A stretch of DNA of 64,000 nucleotides from the NCBI GenBank assembly GCA_018241225.1, contig JAFEEG010000027.1, forward strand, positions 1 through 64,000. The letters run 5' to 3'. The notes beneath the pieces are model-generated. The model saw only the letters and a program-made list of their open reading frames with translations. It was not told the origin of the DNA and ran no database searches. Below are positions 8,666-15,553 of the stretch, one piece after another; the stretch's first letter is position 1, and each line of letters opens with the position of its first letter. Origin of the DNA: Pseudomonadota bacterium. GTDB taxonomy: Bacteria; Pseudomonadota; Gammaproteobacteria; Burkholderiales; Burkholderiaceae_C. A program made the position numbers and the translations under genes.

Positions 8666-10012
8666 CTAGGGCGAAGGCACGATGGACCGGGTCCGCCGAC
8701 GCGGGGCCAACAGCGGCGATTCGCCTATGCGCCTTGCTGCAAATCGCGGTGCGGGAGCAGGTCGTGGCAACCCCTGGGCTTGCGCTTCGTCAACCCAGTT
8801 AGGCAGGCTGAACGTGCGACGTTCTCTCAGACGGTTCATGCCCTCGTTCCACTCCCAGAGCATCCTCAGCCCGACCGGCTCAAATCCCACGGTATGGCGG
8901 ATGCGCTGCAAGAGTTCAGGCACAGCCTGGGCGACGGCACCACAGACCCGGTCGACCAGTTCGCGCTGGCGCGCTGGCTCGATGCCTAGGTGCTGCTGCA
9001 TGAATCGCCACAGCGCCTTGTGTCCGTTCCAGTCCTTTCGGCCGTCCACGTACATGCCCGGCGGATTGTTTGCGTAGGCGTCGTACGCGAGGATCGTGAG
9101 CATGTCGTAGACAGGAGCGACGCGCACATCCTCGAAGCTGTCATAGACGAACGCGAGATTCTTCGTGTGGCAGTCGGCATTACCCAGCGCGTAGGTCAAC
9201 AAAAGGGTGACAGCCAAGTGCTCGTTGGCCTCGCGCAGCCGTTCCTTGGGAACGTAGTCACGCGTCAAGCGCGCCGCGCGCTCCCAGGTCGATTCATACT
9301 TGTCGTCCGGAGTCAGCCCGAGCAGGCTGCAGAAGTCCTCAAAGCCCTTGCGTTGCAAAGTTTCAGGGTTGATGTCGAACCTTTCGACGACAAGCACTTG
9401 GCCGTCATCGGACACCATGGTCCGGGCAACGTCAATCCCCGTCGCGGCAGCTGCTTGCATGCACAAGTGCTCGTTAAGGGCCACGAACGGTTGACGCTCC
9501 GAACTGGCCTTTACGATATGCCTTTCGGTTGGGACCGTTCCTTTGCGAAAGAGAGCCTGCGTCTCTGGTGTGAGGAATTTCGGCACCACGCCGGACACGC
9601 CCGACGCGGCGTAGCGCGTCATGAGGTCCAAGAAGACCTGCGGAGAAGCTTCACCATGAAGTAGTGGCCCAAGGTCTTCCAGCGCGGGGAGCGGGTTAGG
9701 CTGAGCAGCTGCGCTCACCTGTACACGACCGATGAGGTTGTGGCCCACGACGGACAATAGGTCCAACGGGCTTGCACCCAAGTGCGGCCCTAGCTGTTCC
9801 TTGAGAACCGACAGCAGGAATCCTTCAGGCAAGCTCACCTGGAAGAAGGGATGCAAAGCAGGCCAAGTCCAGCTCGATGTCTGTACGGGCATGGCAAGCG
9901 ATACGAAATCCTGGGTGCTGGCTCCAGAAAGGTAGGTCAGATTGTGGTCAAAGCCATCCTCACTCTCCAGCGTAGCGACGTGACGCCCACTGACGAAAAC
10001 GTTGAGCTTCAT
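8666..10012 (-). CDS. hipA: HipA-family serine/threonine kinase toxin
   Basis: A 448-residue HipA-type kinase. The N-terminal subdomain carries 'YLSGASTQDFVSLAMPV' and 'FQVSLPEGFLL'. The P-loop-like element is 'SGVSGVVPKFL', the ATP Lys lies in 'HIVKAS', 'VLVVERFDI' is the hinge region, the catalytic loop is 'GNADCHTKN' (family GNxDxHxKN) and the metal motif 'VAPVYDML'. All key residues are present, so it is predicted active. In the HipA family the substrate is glutamyl-tRNA synthetase (E. coli HipA) or other tRNA synthetases. Its ATG overlaps the hipB stop by four bases (ATGA), the usual antitoxin-first order. The tail after residue ~400 is longer and more basic than in E. coli HipA. Confidence 0.9.
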   Translation of the reverse strand: MKLNVFVSGRHVATLESEDGFDHNLTYLSGASTQDFVSLAMPVQTSSWTWPALHPFFQVSLPEGFLLSVLKEQLGPHLGASPLDLLSVVGHNLIGRVQVSAAAQPNPLPALEDLGPLLHGEASPQVFLDLMTRYAASGVSGVVPKFLTPETQALFRKGTVPTERHIVKASSERQPFVALNEHLCMQAAAATGIDVARTMVSDDGQVLVVERFDINPETLQRKGFEDFCSLLGLTPDDKYESTWERAARLTRDYVPKERLREANEHLAVTLLLTYALGNADCHTKNLAFVYDSFEDVRVAPVYDMLTILAYDAYANNPPGMYVDGRKDWNGHKALWRFMQQHLGIEPARQRELVDRVCGAVAQAVPELLQRIRHTVGFEPVGLRMLWEWNEGMNRLRERRTFSLPNWVDEAQAQGLPRPAPAPRFAARRIGESPLLAPRRRTRSIVPSP

Positions 10013-10311
10013 CGTGCGTTAGGGCCTGTGTTTGCATTCGAGAGCCGCTCTTCCAGGACCGCCTTGAGAGTGGGGCGTCTCGGACCCGTGGGCTTGAAGT
10101 CCAACCGGGCATCGACAGCCTGCAGCAGTCGCAGCAGCTTGCTCAAGGAAAAGTCATTGCCTCGGCCTGACTCAAACCGTGACAGCGCCTCCTGGCGCAT
10201 TCCTACCGACTCCGCGACTTGGGCTTGAGTCTTGCCCGCTTGCTTTCGCAACTGCCGGAAGGCCGCACCAACGTCTGGCAGCGTCTCCATCTCACATGCG
10301 TCTGGTGTCAT
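10009..10311 (-). CDS. hipB: HipB-like Xre-family antitoxin
   Basis: A 100-residue DNA-binding protein with one Xre-type helix-turn-helix ('AAFRQLRKQAGKTQAQVAES', 'VGMRQEALSRFESGRGND'). In HipBA modules this protein binds and silences HipA and represses the operon. It precedes and overlaps hipA. The ATG at 10311 has GAGG five bases upstream; the second ATG seven codons later is an alternative. A 28-bp perfect dyad lies 36 bp upstream and is the natural operator candidate. Confidence 0.88.
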   Translation of the reverse strand: MTPDACEMETLPDVGAAFRQLRKQAGKTQAQVAESVGMRQEALSRFESGRGNDFSLSKLLRLLQAVDARLDFKPTGPRRPTLKAVLEERLSNANTGPNAR

Positions 10312-10346
10312 CTCGACCTCAAAATTAGGAACTTTATAACACCAAG

Positions 10347-10374
10347 TACATATTTCGGATCAAGAAAATATGTA
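10347..10374 (-). promoter_or_regulatory. hipBA operator/promoter palindrome
   Basis: TACATATTT (10347-10355) and AAATATGTA (10366-10374) form perfect 9-base arms around a 10-base spacer, in an AT-rich island unlike the surrounding GC-rich DNA. On the minus strand a TTGATC (-35-like) lies in the spacer and TTATAA (-10-like) follows 18 bases later, so a protein on the dyad would block transcription. E. coli HipB operators also have short inverted arms with an 8-base spacer. A weaker CATAAA...TTTATG pair lies just upstream. Confidence 0.55.
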
Positions 10375-10707
10375 TTTAAAAGCATAAATTTGCCGCCACA
10401 GCTTTATTTATGATGCCAAACGCATACCCTGATTCTATGCCGCATAGCTCGAAAGTCAGGCTTCGGCTCGCCCCTTTGGTTCGACGACCACGGCCGCGCC
10501 TTCGTTAGGACAGGATCCGGACGTCCAGAGGCACTGCAGCATCCGGCCCAACAGCGGTCGGTCGCTCGACATGTCCGAAAGCCGTCATTCAAGAAGCGAG
10601 CCTCGACGGACTGCGTCCCCTTCGGCTAGTCTCTTGCCGGCCCGCTGCCGCGAGCGAAGCCGACCGATGGCGGCGATGCCGCCCCCCTCAGCTACTGGAG
10701 AACTGCA
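10375..10707. other. Gene-free interval
   Basis: AT-rich hipB upstream DNA grades into ordinary GC-rich sequence. No frame here gives a convincing protein and I see no RNA gene or clear terminator. It presumably holds the divergent promoter for the DUF1428 gene. Confidence 0.4.
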
Positions 10708-11058
10708 ATGAACTACATTGATGGATTCGTCGCCTCCGTACCGACAGCCAAGCGCGCCGACTTCGTGGAACACGCGCAGGCCATGGCCAAGATCTTCAAA
10801 GAATTCGGCGCGATCAGCGTGGTCGACTGCTGGGGAGACGACGTGCCACCAGGAAAACTGACGTCGTTTCCGCTGGCCGTTCAGTGCAAGGCGGACGAGA
10901 CAGTCGTCTTCGGCTGGATCACCTGGCCATCACGCGAGGTGCGCGACGAATCCTGGAAAAGGGTCATGGCCGATCAGCGCATGCAGTCCGCAGCGGTGCC
11001 GCCGTTCGACGGCAAGCGGATGATCTTTGGTGGGTTCGAGATGATCTCAGCCCTTTAG
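10708..11058 (+). CDS. DUF1428 family protein
   Basis: A 116-residue protein matching DUF1428 (YbaA-like) in length and sequence: 'MNYIDGFVASVPTAKRADFV', 'FGAISVVDCWGDDVPPGKLT', 'VVFGWITWPSREVRDESWKR', and the end 'PFDGKRMIFGGFE'. These are small ferredoxin-like alpha/beta barrel proteins of unknown biochemical role. GGAG precedes the ATG. It is a free-standing gene between hipB and small orphan genes. Confidence 0.88.
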   Translation: MNYIDGFVASVPTAKRADFVEHAQAMAKIFKEFGAISVVDCWGDDVPPGKLTSFPLAVQCKADETVVFGWITWPSREVRDESWKRVMADQRMQSAAVPPFDGKRMIFGGFEMISAL

Positions 11059-11270
11059 CTGATGACCTGCTTTCGGCGCCAGGAGCGGTACTTCATTTCG
11101 CGCCTGCGTGTGTGCGGACCAACCCAATTGGCTGGGTCAAGGTCGCCCGACGCTTGCTCGCGGTAGAAGACCATCAGTTCTGCTAGGCCGTCGGCCTGAC
11201 CAATGGCCTTCTTGTAGTCCGCGATGGCCTTCTTAGCCTGTGCGACGGACGCGTTCTGGTTCTTGAACAT
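11055..11270 (-). CDS. Small hypothetical protein
   Basis: A 71-residue basic protein ('SVAQAKKAIADYKKAIGQAD' is a strong helix). Its stop overlaps the end of the DUF1428 gene convergently. Just upstream on the same strand, ending at 11277, is a scrap reading 'SARLANKTTISRWL' that looks like the end of another small gene. Family unknown. Confidence 0.4.
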   Translation of the reverse strand: MFKNQNASVAQAKKAIADYKKAIGQADGLAELMVFYREQASGDLDPANWVGPHTRRREMKYRSWRRKQVIS

Positions 11271-11338
11271 GTCGGGTCAGAGCCAGCGGCTGATGGTGGT
11301 CTTGTTGGCCAGCCGTGCTGAACATTGAAGGGAATGCC

Positions 11339-11590
11339 ATGAAATACGACATGGTCCAGGTCGAAGAGGCGCTCCTTGCGTTGCTAGGCGTCTTCGAGTT
11401 CGAGAACGGACGGGTATGGAAGCGCTATGACTTCGCAACGATGGATGCGCTGCACGAAAAAGGACTCATCACCGAACCTCGCGGCCGTCAGGAGTCGGTA
11501 TACCTGACTGGCGAGGGGCTGCGCCGTGCAAAGGAGCTCGCGGCCAGGCACTTCGGAACCAGCGGGACGATGGCGCAGGAACTCCAGTAG
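11339..11590 (+). CDS. DUF6429-like protein
   Basis: From the ATG at 11339 an 83-residue protein begins 'MKYDMVQVEEALLALLGVFE', continues 'GRVWKRYDFATMDALHEKGL' and 'GRQESVYLTGEGLRRAKELA' and ends 'RHFG...'. This layout (small winged-helix-like fold, 'W+.fD...md.Lhe+G+I', 'S+.LT.eG') matches DUF6429. Function unknown; often found near mobile or toxin-antitoxin loci. The start is chosen because the preceding eight codons are not conserved-looking and the ATG follows AAGGGAATGCC. Confidence 0.7.
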   Translation: MKYDMVQVEEALLALLGVFEFENGRVWKRYDFATMDALHEKGLITEPRGRQESVYLTGEGLRRAKELAARHFGTSGTMAQELQ

Positions 11591-11686
11591 CTCCGGCAGA
11601 ACGCGACAACACCAGTCGTTTGACAATGGCGCCCAAATCGCCTTGTAGCGGACGTTCCAGACGTTAGGACGTAGGAGGAGTAGTCA

Positions 11687-12025
11687 ATGTTGCCGGTCGA
11701 CGTCGTTCAGTGCCAGTTCGAGGCTTACAACGCACATGACCTCCGTGCGTTCCTGGAGACGTACGCGGAGCACGCAGAGCTATATCGAGCACCATCGATG
11801 CAGCCTTTCGCATCCGGCAAGGCCGCCATTGCGGAGCTCTATGCGACCAAAGTCTTCGCCGTCGAGAACCATCGAGCCGACCTTCTCGGTCGCATTGAGT
11901 GCGGGACCAAAGTTGTCGACCACGAGCGCGTATTCGGCTTGCGAGCGCACCCGTTCGACATCGTCGCGGTCTATCACGTTGAAAACGGGCTCATCGAGCG
12001 CGTTTGGCTATTTCCAGCGGAATGA
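11687..12025 (+). CDS. SnoaL-like (NTF2-fold) protein
   Basis: A 112-residue cone-shaped NTF2-like protein: 'VVQCQFEAYNAHDLRAFLET' is the SnoaL opening helix, then 'SGKAAIAELYATKVFA', 'GTKVVDHERVFG' and 'IVAVYHVENGLIERVWLFPA'. GGAGGAGTAG provides a strong ribosome site. SnoaL-like proteins are isomerases, hydrolases or binding proteins; there is no basis to choose. Its stop codon overlaps the start of the 48-residue ORF downstream (ATGA), so translation is coupled. Confidence 0.8.
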   Translation: MLPVDVVQCQFEAYNAHDLRAFLETYAEHAELYRAPSMQPFASGKAAIAELYATKVFAVENHRADLLGRIECGTKVVDHERVFGLRAHPFDIVAVYHVENGLIERVWLFPAE

Positions 12026-12168
12026 GTGGCAAAGTTCGGCCCAAGACCAGACACTGGATGCTCAACCCTGAAAACGTCCCGATTCACTTGCGCCATCGCT
12101 ATCTGCGCTTCGCAGAGTGGGGCAAGCAAGTAGGTCAGTCCGACCGAGCCAAGGACGGCTTGGCATGA
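12022..12168 (+). CDS. 48-residue ORF coupled on both sides
   Basis: ATG at 12022 overlaps the SnoaL-like stop (ATGA) and its own TGA (12166-12168) overlaps the ATG of the next gene at 12165, again ATGA. The product begins 'MSGKVRPKTRHWMLNPENVP' and continues 'IHLRHRYLRFAEWGKQVG', basic and aromatic, with no membrane segment. The double overlap is strong evidence that it is translated. No family recognised; it could be a small partner of the nucleotidyltransferase-like protein. Confidence 0.5.
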   Translation: MSGKVRPKTRHWMLNPENVPIHLRHRYLRFAEWGKQVGQSDRAKDGLA

Positions 12169-12689
12169 GCAACTATGGGCCTGAAGGACGCTCGTATGAG
12201 CGCATAGAACGAACAGACTTGGAGCGGCTGCTCACGATTGCGCAGACGGACATCGACGATTTTTTTGCCAGGCGCAGTGACTGGGCGGCACTCTACCGTG
12301 ACCGCCTGCTCGGCTTCGCGCTTTGCCAAGGTGCGGCGAACCACTATATCGGGCGCGGTGACGGGGTGCAGGACTTCGATGTGTACGCGTTCTTCGCCGA
12401 GCACCCGAATCGGCGCTGGTATGCCAAGCGCCACGTTACTAGGGACTTCGGTGACGCGAAGTTTGGTCAGTCACTGAGTTGCCCCAACTTCCAAGGGCGT
12501 AGGGTGGACCTGCTTAGCCGCGGTTTGCCGGTTGAACCTGGGACGGACTTGGAGGAGGCAATCCAGCATTGGCTGAAGGCCGGTTCATCAACCAGTGCTG
12601 GGCTGCTAGGCCAGAAAGCCGTGGTCCTTCTCTCACCCCATGATTGCCTAGGCAAAGTGGCCTGGCCCCTCTTTGGCACCATGGCGTAG
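12165..12689 (+). CDS. Putative nucleotidyltransferase-fold protein
   Basis: A 174-residue protein starting at 12165 (MSNYGPEGRSYERIERTDLE). The segment 'YIGRGDGVQDFDVYAFFA' resembles the nucleotidyltransferase signature (G-x-G...D-x-D) of minimal NTases. 'GRRVDLLSRGLP' could hold a further acidic residue, and the end 'QKAVVLLSPHDCLGKV' is compact. Family assignment is by motif only. Third gene of the coupled trio with the SnoaL-like and 48-residue proteins. A role as an NTase toxin or an antibiotic-modifying enzyme is possible but not shown. Confidence 0.5.
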   Translation: MSNYGPEGRSYERIERTDLERLLTIAQTDIDDFFARRSDWAALYRDRLLGFALCQGAANHYIGRGDGVQDFDVYAFFAEHPNRRWYAKRHVTRDFGDAKFGQSLSCPNFQGRRVDLLSRGLPVEPGTDLEEAIQHWLKAGSSTSAGLLGQKAVVLLSPHDCLGKVAWPLFGTMA

Positions 12690-12754
12690 CGCGCGCAACT
12701 CCTACTCCTGGCCAACCGTTGCGCGAGTCCGCAGCCGAATCACAGGACCCCGCA

Positions 12755-14680
12755 TCAGCCCGACAACTGCGACAGCGCCGAAAACGCCGACTCGCCCCGC
12801 TCCACCTGCAGCTCCAGCGTGATGCAAACGCCGCCCTCGGCCGGGGCATGGACGTGCAACTGCGCACCGATGGCCGCCGCGCGGGAGCGCATGTTGTCCA
12901 GGCCGCGCCCGCCGCGCCGGCGCCCGGCTGCCGCTGACGCTGCCCCAAACCCGACGCCGTTGTCGGCGATCTGCAGTGTCACCAGCGTGCCGTCCTCGCT
13001 CATCCGGGCGCGCACCACGATGCGGGTGGCGCCGGCATGTTTGAGCACGTTGGTGAAGGTCTCCAGAAGTATTCGCTGCACGTGCATCACCACCTGCGGT
13101 GAAAGCTCACGCAGCTCGGGCAGTTCCGCCACGTCCCACACCACGCCGATGCCTGCCGCCTCCAGGCGCGGCTGCAGGCGGTAGCGCAGGGTGGCCAGCA
13201 CCGTGGCCAGGTCGTCGTTGGCCGGCTGCAGCGAATCGACGGCCATGCGCATCTCGTCCAGGGCATGCTGCACCTGCTCGCGCAGCGCCTGCGGCTGTGC
13301 GCCCGGTCGCGCCACCATGTTGAGCAGCGCAACCAGCTGCGAGCCCACGCCGTCGTGGATCTCGCGCATGATGCGCTGTCGCTCGTTCGACACCGTCTGG
13401 TGGTGTTGCTGTTCGCGCAGGATCTCGAAGGCCGCGTGCAGCTGCTGCTCGCGCTCCTCCACCCGGCGCGCGAGATCGGCGTTGAGCGACTGGAACCCGG
13501 CCGCCGTGCGGCTGTAGCGTTCGGCGATCAGCCAGCCCGTGATGGGAACGAACGCGAACATTGCATGCTGCAGCCAGGTGTTGTGCAGGCCGCTGGCGTT
13601 GGACAGGCGGATGGCCAGCAAGTCGTGCACGCCCGCCGCGATGGACGCCAGCAAGGCGCCGGCCAGCAGCCAGGCCCGAGCCTCGCCACCCTTCCAGGCG
13701 CGGCGCGCCACGGTCCACAGCGACGCCAGCGACATCGGCACGAGGACGGCCAGGCCCAGCGTCAGCAGCATGGGCTTGCGGGTCGCAAAGGAGGCCATCG
13801 CCAGCACGGAACTGGCAACGATGGCGATGTCAATCGAACGGTCGACGGCGCGCGGCGCCGGGCCGGTGGCCAGCACCGAGAAGCGGCACATGAGGGCCAT
13901 GTGGGCCATGTAGCAGATGGCCGCCAGCGCGCCCAGCCAGGGCCAGGGCAGCGGCGCGTCCGGCCAGGCGCGCTCGATGATGCGCATCATGCCCAGCAGC
14001 GCGCCCAGGCCGAACCAGCCGTACATGGGCAGGCGCTGGCGCACCCACAGCACGCCGGTAAACACGCCCGTGCCCAGCAGGCCGACAGCAAACACCAGCA
14101 TGGCCAGCTCACGCCAGCGACGGTTGCTGTCGTAGATGGCCTCGACCTCGTCGCGCGGGCCGTACAACACCACCGACAGGCCGCCCAGGCGCTGCGGCTG
14201 GATCGTGACGTCCACGCGTAGCTCGTTCGGGCGGTCTGCGCGCAGCAGCGCGGCCGGCAACGCGGCCATCACCGGGTGCTTCGCCGCGTCGAACTCGGGA
14301 TCGCCCAGCTCGCCCCAGTGCTGGATGAGGCCGCCGTTGACGCGCACCTCAACCTGGTTGCCAACGCGCGAGAACAGCAGCGCCATGGGCTGCGCCTGCG
14401 CGTGGGGTGCCAGCGCGATGCGGTAGGTGGCGCGCCCGCCCTGGCCCGGATGGTCGCCGTCCCAGCGGCGCGCCAGGTCGACGGTGCCCTCATAGACCGA
14501 GCCGCCGTCGGTGTCGAGCATCACCTGCGCCTTGTCCAGCACCTGGACGCCGCCGCCCGGCGGCTGCAGCGGTGCAACCGTGATCTGCACGCCCAGGAGC
14601 AATGCCGCCGCAGCCAGGATCAGCAGCAGCCAGCGCCAAGGGCCTTGCTGCGATGCGGGCGGCGACGAACTTGAAAGCAC
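12755..14680 (-). CDS. NarL-class sensor histidine kinase with 7TM sensor
   Basis: A 641-residue kinase from the GTG at 14680, 13 bases after the response-regulator stop; the longer frame would be translated inside the regulator gene. Residues 1-35 hold a first membrane helix, then a ~150-residue periplasmic beta domain ('YEGTVDLARRWDGDHPGQGG' onward), seven predicted helices (7TMR-DISM-like), a short coiled coil, the HisKA_3 dimerisation box 'ERQRIMREIHDGVGSQLVAL' with phospho-His at residue 442, and a HATPase_c domain ('DNGVGFG', 'GGRGLDNMRSRA'). It should phosphorylate the adjacent regulator. The signal is unknown, but the periplasmic jelly-roll suggests a soluble ligand. Confidence 0.85.
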   Translation of the reverse strand: MLSSSSPPASQQGPWRWLLLILAAAALLLGVQITVAPLQPPGGGVQVLDKAQVMLDTDGGSVYEGTVDLARRWDGDHPGQGGRATYRIALAPHAQAQPMALLFSRVGNQVEVRVNGGLIQHWGELGDPEFDAAKHPVMAALPAALLRADRPNELRVDVTIQPQRLGGLSVVLYGPRDEVEAIYDSNRRWRELAMLVFAVGLLGTGVFTGVLWVRQRLPMYGWFGLGALLGMMRIIERAWPDAPLPWPWLGALAAICYMAHMALMCRFSVLATGPAPRAVDRSIDIAIVASSVLAMASFATRKPMLLTLGLAVLVPMSLASLWTVARRAWKGGEARAWLLAGALLASIAAGVHDLLAIRLSNASGLHNTWLQHAMFAFVPITGWLIAERYSRTAAGFQSLNADLARRVEEREQQLHAAFEILREQQHHQTVSNERQRIMREIHDGVGSQLVALLNMVARPGAQPQALREQVQHALDEMRMAVDSLQPANDDLATVLATLRYRLQPRLEAAGIGVVWDVAELPELRELSPQVVMHVQRILLETFTNVLKHAGATRIVVRARMSEDGTLVTLQIADNGVGFGAASAAAGRRRGGRGLDNMRSRAAAIGAQLHVHAPAEGGVCITLELQVERGESAFSALSQLSG

Positions 14681-14693
14681 CGCCCGCCGCCCG

Positions 14694-15377
14694 TCAGTCC
14701 AAGATGCCAAGCTGGCGCGCCTCGAACAGCGCCTCGGCCTTGTTGTGCACGTCCAGCTTGCCGTAGATGTTGCGCACGTGGCTTTGCACGGTCGACAGCA
14801 GCACGCCCATGCGCGAGGCCACCTCGGCATAGGTGAAGCCGCGCGCAATCAGGCTCAGCACCTCGGTCTCGCGAGGCGACAGCGTGTCGGCGCCCTCGGT
14901 GCCGGCGGCCGGTTGCGCGCTCGGCCCCTGGCCGCGCCAGCGCACAAGCAGCTTGCGGGCAATGCTGGGCGACATGGGCGAGCCGCCAGCATGCAGGCTC
15001 AGGATGTGCGCGGCCAGGTCGGCCTCGGTCCCGTCTTTGAGCAGGTAGCCGCTGGCACCTGCCTCGAAGGCACTGAGCATGTTGACCTCGTCGCCGAAGA
15101 TGGTCAGCACCATGGTCGCGCAGGCCGGCTGCAGCTCGCGGCAGGCGCGGATCACCTCCAGGCCGGGCCGGTCGGGCAGGCCCAGGTCCACCAGCAGCAC
15201 GTCCACCGGGTGCGCGGCGAACCACGCCAGCATCTCGGTTGCGGTGGACGCCCCATACGCGAAGCGCAGGCTGGGCTCGGCGCGGATCACGCGCTCCAGG
15301 GCCTCGCGCATGCCCGGGTCGTCTTCGACCAGGGCAACGCTGACGGTGGCGGCGGGGGGCATCGGGGCGGAAATCAT
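14694..15377 (-). CDS. NarL/FixJ-family response regulator
   Basis: A 227-residue regulator starting at ATG 15377. Receiver: acidic residues in 'VALVEDDPGM', phospho-acceptor Asp64 in 'LLVDLGLPD', Lys in 'YLLKDG'. LuxR-type HTH at the C-terminus ('LSPRETEVLSLIARGFTYAE', 'STVQSHVRNIYGKLDVHNKA'). It is the first gene of a regulator-kinase operon and is divergent from the large lipoprotein gene (176 bp between starts), which is its most likely local target. Confidence 0.88.
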   Translation of the reverse strand: MISAPMPPAATVSVALVEDDPGMREALERVIRAEPSLRFAYGASTATEMLAWFAAHPVDVLLVDLGLPDRPGLEVIRACRELQPACATMVLTIFGDEVNMLSAFEAGASGYLLKDGTEADLAAHILSLHAGGSPMSPSIARKLLVRWRGQGPSAQPAAGTEGADTLSPRETEVLSLIARGFTYAEVASRMGVLLSTVQSHVRNIYGKLDVHNKAEALFEARQLGILD

Positions 15378-15553
15378 CTCGACTGAACGGGGCGTGAATA
15401 TTCGCACGTTCCGGCCGTTCCCCAGCGCGGGGGGCACCCCATGAACAAGGGATGTGTGCCGCAGTGCGCGTCGATAGCCTCGCTCACGAGCCGGCCGCAG
15501 CGCAAGTTGCCGCGGCGGCGCACCCCCCTTTACGAGAACAGAAAGACAGATCG

